Part shown: piece after piece, positions 17,305 to 27,177 of the stretch
Layout of the letters: each line of letters starts with the position of its first letter
Numbering within the stretch: the stretch's first letter is position 1
Source: Limnothrix sp. RL_2_0
GTDB taxonomy: Bacteria > Cyanobacteriota > Cyanobacteriia > Cyanobacteriales > MRBY01
DNA: 34,597 bases
NCBI GenBank assembly: GCA_012033055.1
Contig: JAAUPR010000036.1
Location: 1-34,597 of the forward strand
Reading direction: 5' to 3'
Position numbers and translations under genes: made by a program
The notes under the pieces: generated by a model
The model's input: the letters and a program-made list of their open reading frames with translations, nothing else
Databases searched by the model: none
What the model was told of the DNA's origin: nothing

Positions 17305-18885
17305 TTACTTGATTTCTGGTGCGCGGAGGAAAGCAACATCAGCAGTATTTGCTTTAGCCACTTGATTCAGACTTGGTACAGATAAACGTATGCGAGCCGT
17401 CAGGGTTTCAGTTGTCGATGCATAAATCTGAGTAACCGCTTTTGGATAGAGACCAATGCCGATGATGGGGATCAAAAGGCAGGCAATTACAAAAACTTCA
17501 CGGGGTTCTGCATCGACGAGTTTTTCATGCTCGACAAGCTCTTTGTTTTCGGGGCCATAGAGGATCTCCCGCAACATTGAGAGGAGGTAAATGGGCGTTA
17601 AAATTACACCGACCGCCGCGAGACAAACAATAATGACTTTGAAGGTGGGATTGTAGGCATCGCTCGTGGCAAAACCGACAAAAATCATTAACTCTGCAAC
17701 AAATCCGCTCATGCCGGGCAGGGCGAGGGACGCAAAGGAACAAGTTGTCCACATGGCGAACATCTTTTTCATCTTCTTACCAACACCACCCATTTCGTCG
17801 AGCATCAGGGTGTGGGTGCGGTCATAGGTTGCGCCCACCATAAAGAAGAGACTTGCACCGATAAGTCCGTGGGAAATCATTTGGAGCATTGCGCCACTCA
17901 TGCCGAGATCGGTGAAGGAGGCCATGCCGATCAGGACAAAGCCCATGTGGGAAATGGATGAGTAGGCAATTTTTCGTTTTAGATTCCGCTGGGCAAAGGA
18001 AGTTAACGCGGCATAGATAATATTCACGACTCCCAAAATCACGAGGACGGGGCCAAATAATGCGTGGGCATCGGGTAACATGCCGACATTCATTCGCAGG
18101 AGTGCGTAACCGCCCATTTTGAGGAGAATTCCGGCGAGGAGCATATGGGCTGGGGCTGTGGCTTCACCGTGGGCATCGGGCAACCATGTGTGCAGTGGGA
18201 AGATGGGGAGTTTAACGCCGTAGGCGACTAGGAAGCCTGCGTAAAGGGCGAGTTGTAGGTTGATGCCGAAGTCTTTGTTGGCGATCGCCGTCATATCGAA
18301 AGTTGTGACATCCCCATAGAATGCCATCGTTAAGCCGCCGAGCAGGATAAATAGGGAGCCACCAGCCGTATAGATGATGAATTTGGTTGCTGCATAAAGC
18401 CGTTTTTTGCCGCCCCAAATGGACAAAATTAGATAGACCGGGACAAGTTCCAATTCCCAAGTGAAGAAAAATAGAAGCATGTCCTGTACAGCAAATACGG
18501 CGATCTGACCGCCATACATCAGCAACATAAAGAAATAAAACAGCTTCGGCTTTAGGGTGACAGGCCAAGCCGCTAGGGTGGCAAGGGTTGTGATAAAACC
18601 AGTCAGCAAAATTAGGGGCATCGAAAGGCCATCCGCTCCCACAGACCATTTCAGGCCGATCGCCTCAACCCAGGTGTAGCTCTCGACTAGCTGCAGATCT
18701 GGATTGCTGAAGTCGTAGCTCGTGTAGAACGCTGCCACGATAATGCCGAAATTAATTAACCCTACAGTGAGGGCAAACCATCGCACTGTTTTTCCGTCCT
18801 TATCTGGAATGATGGGCAGAAATAACGCCGCTGCGATGGGAAATAAAATAATTGTGGATAACCACGGAAAATTGGCAAAGTTCAT
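17305..18885 (-). CDS. ndhD: NAD(P)H-quinone oxidoreductase subunit 4 (NdhD)
   Basis: 526 residues, about fourteen membrane helices. Proton-pumping antiporter-like subunit of cyanobacterial NDH-1, which serves respiration and cyclic electron flow in the thylakoid. Typical features: the Glu in [14 protein letters not shown] (TM5), the Lys in [21 protein letters not shown] (TM7) and the Lys/His of [17 protein letters not shown]. It resembles the NdhD1/NdhD2 type of respiratory and cyclic NDH-1 rather than the CO2-uptake D3/D4 type, though I cannot separate D1 from D2 here. No ndhF is adjacent; it is a single-gene unit with its own terminator. Confidence 0.95.
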   Translation of the reverse strand: MNFANFPWLSTIILFPIAAALFLPIIPDKDGKTVRWFALTVGLINFGIIVAAFYTSYDFSNPDLQLVESYTWVEAIGLKWSVGADGLSMPLILLTGFITTLATLAAWPVTLKPKLFYFFMLLMYGGQIAVFAVQDMLLFFFTWELELVPVYLILSIWGGKKRLYAATKFIIYTAGGSLFILLGGLTMAFYGDVTTFDMTAIANKDFGINLQLALYAGFLVAYGVKLPIFPLHTWLPDAHGEATAPAHMLLAGILLKMGGYALLRMNVGMLPDAHALFGPVLVILGVVNIIYAALTSFAQRNLKRKIAYSSISHMGFVLIGMASFTDLGMSGAMLQMISHGLIGASLFFMVGATYDRTHTLMLDEMGGVGKKMKKMFAMWTTCSFASLALPGMSGFVAELMIFVGFATSDAYNPTFKVIIVCLAAVGVILTPIYLLSMLREILYGPENKELVEHEKLVDAEPREVFVIACLLIPIIGIGLYPKAVTQIYASTTETLTARIRLSVPSLNQVAKANTADVAFLRAPEIK

Positions 18886-19195
18886 ACAAACTCAAGATAG
18901 TGACTGACTGCTAAAAATGGATACTTAATCTAAGGTTCAATGGTGAGGATAGAAGGCGATCGCCCGATTTCGCGGCGTACCGAGAGAATGGCTATGCCCC
19001 TCTAGAGTTACTTGTACCACCCACAAATTTCCTTGACCGTCTCTAAGGACGAACTGCAATACTCCTTAATCTTAGATTCCTCGATAAGACTGTTCGCTTA
19101 AGTAACATACTGCCGAAAATTTCAGCCAGATTGCGATAACTGTGTCAGGATCTTCTCAATTATTTCCCCAGCAACTCACCCCCATACGTCACCCT

Positions 19196-19537
19196 ATGCC
19201 CTCCCCGATCCCCGTTGTCTCCGTCGAAGCTTTTGCCCAACGCCTTGCCGAAGGCGATCGCCCCCAACTCATCGATGTACGCGAACCCCACGAAGTCGAA
19301 ATCGCCGCAGTCGAAGGATTTCAAGTTCGTCCCCTGAGCCAATTTGAAGACTGGTCACCCCGCATTGCCGTTGATTTCGATGCCGACGCGGAAACCTATG
19401 TCCTCTGCCACCATGGCGTACGTTCAGACCAGATGTGTCACTGGTTACAGCAGAACGGCTTTACCAATGTAATCAATATAGGCGGCGGTATCGATGCCTA
19501 TTCCCTGCGGGTGGACCGCTCTATTCCCCGTTACTAG
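19196..19537 (+). CDS. Rhodanese-like domain protein
   Basis: 113 residues from ATG at 19196; a GTG at 19142 would add 18 residues of low-conservation character. Single rhodanese domain: the entry motif LIDVREPHEVEIA and the active-site loop CHHGVRS with the catalytic Cys (codon at 19406). Such proteins carry a sulfane sulfur on this Cys and donate it in thio-transfer reactions. It lies 112 bp before hrcA on the same strand; the T8/A7 run between them (about 19610-19626) makes co-transcription uncertain. Confidence 0.9.
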   Translation: MPSPIPVVSVEAFAQRLAEGDRPQLIDVREPHEVEIAAVEGFQVRPLSQFEDWSPRIAVDFDADAETYVLCHHGVRSDQMCHWLQQNGFTNVINIGGGIDAYSLRVDRSIPRY

Positions 19538-19649
19538 GAGACCGTTAGGCTATACTAAGCCCCATGATCCCTGCTCAATCTTTTGCATTTCTTAATTACT
19601 TCTGTTGACTTTTTTTTAAAAAAACAATTTATTTTCCCCTGCTGAACCT

Positions 19650-20699
19650 ATGGCTGCTCCAAAGATTCTTAATCCGCGTCATCAGAATATTTTTCGAGCC
19701 ACAGTTCATCACTACATCTCTACGGCAGAGCCAGTCGGCTCCAAGACGCTGCTCAATGAGTACGATTTCCAAGTGAGTTCCGCCACCATCCGCAACGTGA
19801 TGGGCAAGCTGGAGAAAGCAGGTTTTTTGTATCAGCCCCACATTTCCGCAGGCAGGATTCCTTCCGATTCTGGTTACCGTTTCTATGTGGACGAGCTGGT
19901 TACTCCCAATCAACAAACGAAACAGCAAGCCCGTCAAGCCCTCCAACCCCAACCTACTGCAGATTTTTGGGGACTAGAAGCCACCCTCAAACGGGCGACA
20001 CAGATTTTAGCAACCCTCAGTGGTTACATCGCTCTGATTACAGTGCCGAGCCAGAGCCATGCCCGGTTGCGTCACTTACAGCTACTCCCCATTGCGCCAA
20101 GGCAGGTGATGATGATTGTCGTGACGGATATTTATCAGCCCCAATCAATGTCCTTGGCGATCGACTGTGATCCGGAAGAGCTAGAAATTCTTTCTAAGTT
20201 TTTAAATCACCATCTCCAAGGGCGATCGCTGCAGGATATTGCCTACCTTGACCCGGAAGCGTTGGATGAAGATTTTCGCCATTGTGCTGAATTGTTGAAA
20301 AGTATTTGCCAGAAAGTTTCCCAAGTTGCTCCTAATCATATGGCTACACCGATCTTGGTCCATGGTATTTCCGAGGTGTTGCGCCAACCGGAATTTTCTC
20401 AGCTAGAGCAGTTACAGACATTGCTCCATTTGCTGGAAGTGCGGCAGGAGCAATTATTACCCGTACTGTTTGACAGTGTGACCGAGGATCGGCCAACGAT
20501 GATTCATATTGGGGCGGAGAATCCTTTGGAGCCAATGAAAACCTGTGCCATGATCTCGGCGAACTATTATCAGGAGGAGATTCCGGTGGGGAGTGTCGGT
20601 GTGATTGGCCCTACGCGCATGTTTTATGAAAATGCGATCGCCCTCGTAGAAGGAACAGCAGACTATCTATCGGCGAGTTTACAAAGTCAGATAGCTTAG
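19650..20699 (+). CDS. hrcA: Heat-inducible transcription repressor HrcA
   Basis: 349 residues. It represses chaperonin genes by binding CIRCE, and needs GroEL to fold, so unfolded proteins relieve repression. The N-terminal winged helix (about 1-75) has PVGSKTL and SSATIRNVMGKLEKAGFL-Q-H-SAGR-P-D-GYRFYVD, the family hallmark. The GAF-like and C-terminal parts follow, ending PVGSVGVIGPTRMFYENAIALVE. No CIRCE occurs upstream of this gene, but one controls groEL2 in this window. Confidence 0.97.
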   Translation: MAAPKILNPRHQNIFRATVHHYISTAEPVGSKTLLNEYDFQVSSATIRNVMGKLEKAGFLYQPHISAGRIPSDSGYRFYVDELVTPNQQTKQQARQALQPQPTADFWGLEATLKRATQILATLSGYIALITVPSQSHARLRHLQLLPIAPRQVMMIVVTDIYQPQSMSLAIDCDPEELEILSKFLNHHLQGRSLQDIAYLDPEALDEDFRHCAELLKSICQKVSQVAPNHMATPILVHGISEVLRQPEFSQLEQLQTLLHLLEVRQEQLLPVLFDSVTEDRPTMIHIGAENPLEPMKTCAMISANYYQEEIPVGSVGVIGPTRMFYENAIALVEGTADYLSASLQSQIA

Positions 20700-20746
20700 T
20701 GCGGCGTAATTCATTCAATGCAGCAAATTTAGATGCACCATTGAGA

Positions 20747-21148
20747 TCACAAAAGACCTTCTAATTGACGGCGGATACGTTCGAGTTCGGCGCTGGCCAT
20801 GTCGGATTCAGAAATTTCTGTTTTTTCGGTTTCAGCAGTGGGTTGGTGATTGCCATCGATATCCCAGTTTGTTTTGGGGACGGTGCTTTCTGGGGGCACG
20901 GCGAGCTGGCCAGATTCAATATTTTCCCAGTCGTAATTGGCTTCACGACAAAATTCGATAATGTCTTCTTCCTCCATCTTTTCGATGGTTACTGGGGGGA
21001 AATCTTGGGCTTCTAGCATTAAGCCAAAGCGGGTGGCATCGTCTTCATCGGCAAACATCAGCACTTTATTGCGATCGCCAATTTGCAGCGTATGGATACC
21101 TTCATTTTCGGTGCGAGCATTGAAAAGAAGTACATAAACTAAACTCAT
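20747..21148 (-). CDS. DUF3110 family protein
   Basis: 133 residues from ATG at 21148, chosen because AAGGAG lies just upstream and the family starts MSLVYVLLFN; an upstream in-frame start at 21181 would add 11 residues. The conserved first half (VYVLLFNART-NEGIHTLQI, VLMFADEDDATRFGLMLEAQDFP) is typical of this family of cyanobacteria and plastids. Function is unknown. The C-terminal part is acidic and variable. It is convergent with hrcA. Confidence 0.88.
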   Translation of the reverse strand: MSLVYVLLFNARTENEGIHTLQIGDRNKVLMFADEDDATRFGLMLEAQDFPPVTIEKMEEEDIIEFCREANYDWENIESGQLAVPPESTVPKTNWDIDGNHQPTAETEKTEISESDMASAELERIRRQLEGLL

Positions 21149-21607
21149 GGGGGATCTCCTTACTGACTCAAGGGTTCTCAACTAAAGGTTTTTGCAAGGC
21201 TTAAAGCATTCTGATCGGCTGGGGATCAAGATTCAGTATCATAATCATAGGCTGGTACAGCCCAATCTTAAAATCACATCCCTTTGTAGAGAGTCTTCTG
21301 AGAAAATCGACAGAATCCTTGGGTTTTCCAATAGCCTTGGGCGATCGCCTCTAGGGAAAGCTTTGTCATAGGTCACCCCAGAAATTTGAGCGGTGAGTTT
21401 GTGAAGTTGACCGGAAAGCCGCCATGTAACAGGGCATAAACCAGACAGGTGGGCGATCACCCGCTTAGGATATTCTGAAATTAGCAGAAAATAATTTTCC
21501 TTTATAAATAGGGAACCTTTCCAGAATATTTTCTTCTCAATAACTAGGGATCAGATCTCCTAAGGACTCTTGCTCCCATTGCGATAAACCTTAGGGTTCA
21601 AAAAATC
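21149..21607. other. Intergenic region, no gene seen
   Basis: About 460 bp between the divergent DUF3110 gene and the exported-protein gene. A 71-codon frame on the minus strand (21245-21460) has no features of a real protein. One HIP1 site (near 21341) and a variant GCGATCAC (near 21453) occur. An AT-rich stretch (21478-21515) with TTATAAAT near 21502 could hold the promoter of the exported protein, with no firm assignment. Confidence 0.45.
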
Positions 21608-22096
21608 ATGAAACTCTCTACTGCCATTTCCTTATCTGCCGCCGTCGTTGGGACTTTAGCCATTGCCATCGCACCGGCGATCGCCCAACCCCGCAACTTC
21701 ACCGTGGCATCCAGCGGTTCTCAGGTTAGCATCCAGACCAATGGTCAAGCATTTAGTGGCCCCATTCGTGGTACCGCTGGCGGCAACATGGACAGTGTCG
21801 GTTGTGGCTGGATGAGTAACACCCCAAATCATACCTTCACTATCGGTCCCGGTGGCATCGTCTCCATGAAGCTATCCGTCACAGACGCTAATGGCGGGAC
21901 TCAAAAGCCCTACACACTGATGATTAAAAATGCTAGCGATCCCAATGCAACCCCATTTTGTGCGATCGCCGATCCCTTCAGTAATGCCAAAGCCGAAATT
22001 GGTGGCGTCTGGAACCCCGGCAATTACCAAGTTTTTATCGGTAACTTTGAGACCCAAAATCAAAAAGATGCTTATGTACTAAATATTTCTCCATAA
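21608..22096 (+). CDS. Exported protein of unknown function
   Basis: 162 residues. A clear Sec signal peptide (MKLSTA, hydrophobic core to about residue 23) is followed by a likely cleavage site APAIA-QP. The mature part (about 136 residues) is beta-rich and Gly/Asn-rich with two Cys (VGCGW and PFCAIAD) that could form one disulfide in the periplasm. No lipobox or catalytic motif is evident. I do not recognise a named family. It is a single gene preceded by a long intergenic region. Confidence 0.8.
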   Translation: MKLSTAISLSAAVVGTLAIAIAPAIAQPRNFTVASSGSQVSIQTNGQAFSGPIRGTAGGNMDSVGCGWMSNTPNHTFTIGPGGIVSMKLSVTDANGGTQKPYTLMIKNASDPNATPFCAIADPFSNAKAEIGGVWNPGNYQVFIGNFETQNQKDAYVLNISP

Positions 22097-22294
22097 GAAT
22101 AGTTCAGTTCCCGTACGCGACTCCCAGAAAGTCCATAACGAAAGCTCATTTCCCTTTTAGATCTTGCAGTGATAAATAATCACGCTGTAATTTCTGGGGA
22201 GGTGGGCTTTTCGCTTGAAGCTACTAGACCGATACCCTGCCCCAAAGCGCCCATGAATATAGCCGCCATGCCAAAACTTAGGACAAAAAATTAC

Positions 22295-22318
22295 AAAAAA
22301 AATCCGGGGAGACCCGGA
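22295..22318 (-). terminator. Terminator of psbH
   Basis: On the minus strand TCCGGG-TCTC-CCCGGA (perfect 6-bp GC-rich stem) is followed by eight T (plus-strand A run 22295-22302). It starts 41 bp past the psbH stop. Confidence 0.9.
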
Positions 22319-22358
22319 CGTTAGAAATAGTTTTTTATAAATATTCAAGCCGTAACTT

Positions 22359-22562
22359 CTAGAGACCGAGGGCAGTCCAATCGACTTCAAAACCTTCGAG
22401 GATCAAAGAAGAGTTGTAGATCTGAAGGATAATCAGTAGAAATACTAAGAATAAAGCCATAAAAACGCCCATGATGGGTGTTGTGCCCCAGCCGGGTGCG
22501 ACTTTACCGTATTCAGAATTCAAAGGCTTGAGAATGTCTCCCAATCGAGTACGCTGTGCCAT
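22359..22562 (-). CDS. psbH: Photosystem II protein PsbH
   Basis: 67 residues, the usual cyanobacterial length. Low-molecular-weight PSII core subunit next to CP47 with one membrane helix (about 28-48). [29 protein letters not shown] is the diagnostic start (truncated relative to the plant form, which has a phosphorylated Thr extension). It is divergent from psbN with 80 bp between the start codons and followed by a strong terminator. Confidence 0.98.
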   Translation of the reverse strand: MAQRTRLGDILKPLNSEYGKVAPGWGTTPIMGVFMALFLVFLLIILQIYNSSLILEGFEVDWTALGL

Positions 22563-22642
22563 AAGATTCGTGTATCGTAAAGGTTTTTTGTAATGTTCCG
22601 TAATATTATAGAGGAAGAGTCATCATATTCTGAGATACAACC

Positions 22643-22774
22643 ATGGATTCTGCAACAGTTCTTAGCATCGGCATTGCGGCGGTCGTTATCGCTGTGACCG
22701 GTTTTTCGATTTATACGGCGTTTGGTCCTCCTTCTATGGAGCTTGAGGATCCTTTTGAAGATCACGAAGATTAG
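22643..22774 (+). CDS. psbN: PsbN, photosystem II assembly factor
   Basis: 43 residues: MDSATVLSIGIAAVVIAVTG, one membrane helix and the conserved tail FGPPS-ELEDPFEDHED. Although named as a PSII subunit it is known in chloroplasts as an assembly and repair factor of the PSII reaction centre. ATG at 22643, TAG at 22772-22774. The opposite-strand pairing with psbH is conserved from cyanobacteria to plastids. Confidence 0.97.
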   Translation: MDSATVLSIGIAAVVIAVTGFSIYTAFGPPSMELEDPFEDHED

Positions 22775-22854
22775 GGGGGTTTTCCTGTTTGGGGAATGGC
22801 TTTTTTTCTTTCATAATCTTTTTTGATAAAAACCGTTTTTTTGTTTGTGATGGG

Positions 22855-22878
22855 GCAGCCGTGGGGCTGCTTTTTTTT
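22855..22878 (+). terminator. Terminator downstream of psbN
   Basis: GCAGCC (22855-22860), loop GTGG, GGCTGC (22865-22870), then T8 (22871-22878). It is a strong hairpin in the plus orientation, 81 bp past the psbN stop. Confidence 0.88.
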
Positions 22879-23052
22879 GTGGGGCTTTGGTGGATTATGG
22901 CTGCTGGGGCGATCGCCGTACTTCTATTGAGTGAGTTCTCGCAAAAGTGATCAAAAGTCCTTGCTTGGGGAAGGCCTCCGCAGGCCAGGAGATCGGTAGA
23001 TTACTTGGCCTACGAAGTTTCCTCTTAACCCTTATCAGACAAGTCCAAGAGG

Positions 23053-23083
23053 GAAAAAGAAAAGATTTATGCGACCGAAATCT
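23053..23083 (-). terminator. Weak candidate terminator of the kinase gene
   Basis: On the minus strand AGATTT (23083-23078) and AAATCT (23068-23063) form a 6-bp AT-rich stem with a 9-base loop, followed by TTTCTTTTT. It lies 34 bp beyond the kinase stop. The stem is weak, so this is tentative. Confidence 0.35.
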
Positions 23084-23116
23084 AATCTTCTCCTGTGTCT
23101 TGCCGTGATGATGGTC

Positions 23117-25384
23117 TTAACGCCCAGGCAATAGGTCTTCTATGGTGGACTTGATGTCTTCGGCGGATTCTTTTAGTTCTTCTGTTTTCTCTTTTAGCTC
23201 TTCTGTTTTTTCTTTGGTTTTCTCTTGTAGTTCTTCGGCAGTGTCTTTGATCTCGATTTGCTCTTGCTCCCAAGCTAAGAGTTGTTGGGCTTCTTGTTTG
23301 CTCGCAATGAGCTCTGGGTCGTTGGGTTTGTACTGTAAGGCGCGGTCATAGGCGGCGATCGCCTCTTCGTAACGTTCTAATTCAACGAGGGTATCGCCTT
23401 GCTTGGCCCAAGTGTCTCCATCGTTGCCATCGAGGTTCAGGGTGCGGTTATAAGCTTCATTTGCTCCAGCATAGTCGCCAGCGGCATACAACAGATTACC
23501 GAGGTTGCGCCAACTAGGACGGTCATCGCCCTTGATCTGGACTGTTCTGCGGTAGGCGGCGATCGCCGTGGATCGGTCATTATTTTGTTGGGCATTCCAC
23601 GCGAGGTGATACCAAGCCCGATCATTTTGGGGTTCCAGCTCCGTCACTTTGGCAAAAGCACCTTGGGCATCCCGATTTTCCTTGAGGTTTTCGAGGGAGA
23701 TGCCTAGGCTATACCAAGCGGCTGCATGGTTGGGCTTGAGGCGTACGGTTTTGTTATAAGAATTTTTTGCTTCCCGATTATTGCCCAGTTTAAAGAAGCT
23801 ATTGCCCCGCTGATACCAGATATTGGGGTCATTATTGTTGATTTTGATCGCTCGGTCATAGGCGGCGATCGCCTCGTTGTATTGCCCTTGGCTGTGCTGA
23901 ATCCAGCCTTTTTCATACCAAGCCCAAGCCTGCCGATCATCCAATTTCAGCAGCGATTCTAAACTATAGAGAGCATTCGCCGTATCTTTCTGGGCAAGGT
24001 GAATTTTCGCTTTCGCTTCCCAAGCTTCCACATTATTCGGGTCGATGGCAATGGCTTTATCCAAGGCGGCGATCGCCTGACCATAATCTTTGCGATCGCG
24101 GAAAATTTGCCCCCGTCCCCACCAAGCCTCCCAAACATTAGGATTCATCTGGAGCAACGTATCATAGGTTGCCAACGCCTCATCATACCGCTCAAGCTGT
24201 TGTAACATCTGGGCCTTGCCCAACAAAGCCCCCTGATGATTCTCATTCTCATCCAAAACATCTTGGTAACTTCTGAGCGCATTCTCCGCATCCCCCAACT
24301 CCTGATAGAGCTGGGCTTGCTCAAGACCCGCTACCGCCGCCTGACGACCCGCCAACCATTTCTGACCCAGATTAATGCTCACCCCTAAACTGAGCAGTCC
24401 CGCAATGCCCAACCCAAACACCAGCGCCATCGCCGTGCGATCCTTCGGGTTAACCCCCAAAGGTGAAGCCGTTTCCATCTCAGGGATCTGAGTTTGCATT
24501 ACCGCCGTGTTCATCGACGTGGGCGGTCTTAAAACAACCGTATTAGACGCTTCCTGACCCAACTCATTGAGGGCTGCAAGGGCATCCTGCGCCGTAAAAA
24601 AGCGTTCTCGGAAATCGTGACGCACCATTTTATCGAGCACATGGGCTAATTCATCATCAACCTCCGCCGAATCCCGCCATTGGATTTCTGCCGTTCGGGG
24701 ATCTGCTGGGAGTAGATGGGGAAATAATCCAGTGATCGCTTCAATACCGATCATGCCCGCAGCATAGACATCACTGCCAAATTGGGGACGACCTTGGGCT
24801 TGCTCACTAGGCAAATAGCCCTGAGTGCCGATCGCCACTGTTGCGCCGGAAGGTTGGGCAAATTGTGTGGTGACCCGTTTCACTGCGCCGAAATCGATCA
24901 GACAAAGTTTCCCGTCAGTTTTACGGCGAATCAGATTACTGGGATTAATATCGCGGTGGATCACCTGATTGCTGTGGACAAACACGAGAATTTCGAGAAT
25001 TTCTTTGAGCATTTCGACTGCTTCCCGCGCCGAAAGTTTGCCCTTGTCCCGCAGTTCATCCCGGAGACTTTGCCCTTCGATGTAGTTTTCGACGAGATAA
25101 AATTCTTGCTGTTCTTCGAAATAAGCAAAGAGCTGGGGAATCTGATCGTGCTTGCCGATCTCGTGGAGGATCTGCGCCTCGGTTTCAAACAGGCGGCGGG
25201 CGGTGGTCAAGGCGGTAGGCTCTGCGGTTTGCGGCTTGAGCTGTTTGACGACGCACCGGGGATGTTCGGGTAAATGCAGGTCTTCTGCTAAAAACGTGGC
25301 TCCAAATCCACCTTGGGCAAGTTCGCGAATAATTTGGTAGCGTCCGTTAAGGGTTTGTCCGGGAGCCAGAATCATGGCAGTCAT
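23117..25384 (-). CDS. Membrane-anchored Ser/Thr protein kinase with TPR repeats
   Basis: 755 residues. Kinase domain at about 16-285: Gly-rich loop AQGGFG (residues 23-28, first Gly replaced by Ala), ATP lysine K47 (VVKQLK), catalytic HRDINPSN (143-150) and DFG (164-166). All catalytic residues are kept, but the Lys usual two after the catalytic Asp is Asn147. A membrane helix follows at about 318-338, then about ten TPR repeats (about 350-690), and a charged C-terminal helix with KEKTEEL heptads (about 705-745). The TPR part presumably lies across the membrane and binds partners. It belongs to the large cyanobacterial kinase family with C-terminal sensor or TPR modules; the target is unknown. 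It lies 116 bp after the DUF3352 gene on the same strand. Confidence 0.93.
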   Translation of the reverse strand: MTAMILAPGQTLNGRYQIIRELAQGGFGATFLAEDLHLPEHPRCVVKQLKPQTAEPTALTTARRLFETEAQILHEIGKHDQIPQLFAYFEEQQEFYLVENYIEGQSLRDELRDKGKLSAREAVEMLKEILEILVFVHSNQVIHRDINPSNLIRRKTDGKLCLIDFGAVKRVTTQFAQPSGATVAIGTQGYLPSEQAQGRPQFGSDVYAAGMIGIEAITGLFPHLLPADPRTAEIQWRDSAEVDDELAHVLDKMVRHDFRERFFTAQDALAALNELGQEASNTVVLRPPTSMNTAVMQTQIPEMETASPLGVNPKDRTAMALVFGLGIAGLLSLGVSINLGQKWLAGRQAAVAGLEQAQLYQELGDAENALRSYQDVLDENENHQGALLGKAQMLQQLERYDEALATYDTLLQMNPNVWEAWWGRGQIFRDRKDYGQAIAALDKAIAIDPNNVEAWEAKAKIHLAQKDTANALYSLESLLKLDDRQAWAWYEKGWIQHSQGQYNEAIAAYDRAIKINNNDPNIWYQRGNSFFKLGNNREAKNSYNKTVRLKPNHAAAWYSLGISLENLKENRDAQGAFAKVTELEPQNDRAWYHLAWNAQQNNDRSTAIAAYRRTVQIKGDDRPSWRNLGNLLYAAGDYAGANEAYNRTLNLDGNDGDTWAKQGDTLVELERYEEAIAAYDRALQYKPNDPELIASKQEAQQLLAWEQEQIEIKDTAEELQEKTKEKTEELKEKTEELKESAEDIKSTIEDLLPGR

Positions 25385-25500
25385 AGGGTCGAGAAAGATT
25401 TACAAAAGGGAATGGTTTGGGTATAGGGGTTGCTTCACCTTTAACCGGTTTAATTCCGTATTTTTATCTTAGATGGATTTGATGGCGATCGCCGACTGTC

Positions 25501-27177
25501 TCAATTTTGTAAACGGTCTGGCGAGAGGCTAAAGAATAAAGTGGAACGGCGAATATCCTCGGTACTGCCGGAGCTGGTAAGGGTGAGGGAGTTGAGATGA
25601 TTAAAGAACGGTTTTGCCACATAATCCACAACCCGTAGGATAGGCACTTGGGTTTTAAAGAGTTTAGAACCCTGCTGCCAGTCGGCGAAGAGGTAACCGC
25701 CATTTTCTGTGGGGAGTTGATTGATGCTGGTTTTAAAGGCTTGGTTATCCAGCAAAGATTTGCTTTCGCTCGCTTTAACGGCACGGCTGAGGGTTTTCAC
25801 GGAAGTGGCAAATAGTTCATACCCTTCGACACTAATATGAGCGCCTTTGACATCGGCGTTTAGTTGTACGAGATCATCCCGGTCGGAGGTATCAATTTCT
25901 GTCCAGGCAGTCACTTTGCGATCGCCGAGTGGTAATCTGCCGACGCTAAGACCCTTATCTTGAGCCAGCTCATCAAAGTGGGCGATCACAGGGTCAATAT
26001 TGACATCGGGTTTCCGTTCCGCCACAAACAGCCAATCTACATTTTGACGATCTGCATCTGGGACGACTGCCAACGCATATTCCCCAGAAATCCACTCAAA
26101 AATATCGGTGGGCAAATCTAATCCGAAGGGATCCTGCACCGCGACGACAGCTTGTTGGAGGATTTGGGAGAGGGGGCTATTGGGATTTAAACCGGTGGTC
26201 GCTTCTCCCCAGAGGGCTTTAAGATCGGTGCCTGCCGCAGTTAGCATGGCTTGTTGTGGAATATAGTGCAAAGCATTCACGGGGGCATCGAGGGCGGGGG
26301 GATTTGTGGCTGGGGCGCTGTCACCGATTAAACCTGTTTCTGCAATCAGGCCGTCTGGGTGTAAACCGATGGTAATTGCTAACCGTTGTTCTAGGGTTGG
26401 TTCTTCGGGGTTGGGGTCATGGGCAATCCAAGCACTCAGGGCGGGCAAGTTTGCAACGGCGATCGCAATATGATCCCGATCAATAGTCTCTAACGCTTCC
26501 ATGTACTGAGGGTCATGGCTAAGATTCAGATCCGGCACTTGCACCGTATTAATCGCACTGCGCAACACTTTTGGGTCATTAGCGAACAGCACATATTTGC
26601 TCACAATCGCGCTCGAAAACTGCTGACTCGGCGTATTGGGAATGACTAGGTTTACCCCTTTATAGGTCTCAAAACTTAAACCTCCATCGGCGGCGATCGC
26701 CTGATCCGCATAGGCCAACTGTAAAAATTCTTTTGCAAAGGTAGCATCCCTTGCTTCTGCCATCAACAGATATCCCGGCTGCACACCATTCTCTGGATTG
26801 CGGTCAATATCGAGGGTCGTCACCGCCAAACTAATTTCGTTACCGAGCCAAGGTTCAATTTGTTGGGTATAGTCCAAGCCCGTCGCACTGAGCAGACTCG
26901 TCTTCACCTGTTGCAATTCTTTCATCGTTGCCCGGCGTTTCCCCCAAGGCGTCTGTACTAAACCCAACGCTTCTAGCTTCTCTGGATTCACCACGAGGGA
27001 CAACATGAGTGGGGCTTGGCGGGGCACAAATAGCGCAGCGGCAGGCGTTCTGGCAACACCGCCATTAAGCCAAGGGAGGGGACTCCGGGCAAAAATGCTG
27101 TACCAACTGCTTATGCCCACAGACAGCAAGAGTACCGCCAGAAGACCCAGATAAACGAAAAAAGAACGAGATTTCAT
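25501..27177 (-). CDS. DUF3352 family membrane-anchored protein
   Basis: 558 residues. An N-terminal signal anchor (about 5-27) precedes a long soluble domain, probably periplasmic or lumenal, starting TPAAALFVPRQAPLMLSLVVNPEKL, the conserved beginning of DUF3352. Phrases such as YLLMAEARD, YKGVNLVIPN and KYVLFANDPKVLRSAI show the tandem beta-strand pattern of the family. The function is unknown. The gene lies directly upstream of the kinase gene on the same strand, so a joint transcript is possible. No frame problems are seen. Confidence 0.88.
   Translation of the reverse strand: MKSRSFFVYLGLLAVLLLSVGISSWYSIFARSPLPWLNGGVARTPAAALFVPRQAPLMLSLVVNPEKLEALGLVQTPWGKRRATMKELQQVKTSLLSATGLDYTQQIEPWLGNEISLAVTTLDIDRNPENGVQPGYLLMAEARDATFAKEFLQLAYADQAIAADGGLSFETYKGVNLVIPNTPSQQFSSAIVSKYVLFANDPKVLRSAINTVQVPDLNLSHDPQYMEALETIDRDHIAIAVANLPALSAWIAHDPNPEEPTLEQRLAITIGLHPDGLIAETGLIGDSAPATNPPALDAPVNALHYIPQQAMLTAAGTDLKALWGEATTGLNPNSPLSQILQQAVVAVQDPFGLDLPTDIFEWISGEYALAVVPDADRQNVDWLFVAERKPDVNIDPVIAHFDELAQDKGLSVGRLPLGDRKVTAWTEIDTSDRDDLVQLNADVKGAHISVEGYELFATSVKTLSRAVKASESKSLLDNQAFKTSINQLPTENGGYLFADWQQGSKLFKTQVPILRVVDYVAKPFFNHLNSLTLTSSGSTEDIRRSTLFFSLSPDRLQN

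Noticed and set aside
21245-21460. 71-codon minus-strand frame in the region before the exported protein
   Set aside because: No motif, no ribosome binding site, and it includes a HIP1 palindrome read as GDRPR, as chance frames in this genome often do.
24782-25273. 163-codon frame antisense to the kinase domain
   Set aside because: Phe-rich shadow of the kinase codons; the sense strand has all the kinase motifs.
23137-25384. Inactive kinase because of the Ala in the Gly-loop and Asn147
   Set aside because: K47, D145, N150 and DFG are all present and such variants are common in cyanobacterial kinases; no basis to call it dead.
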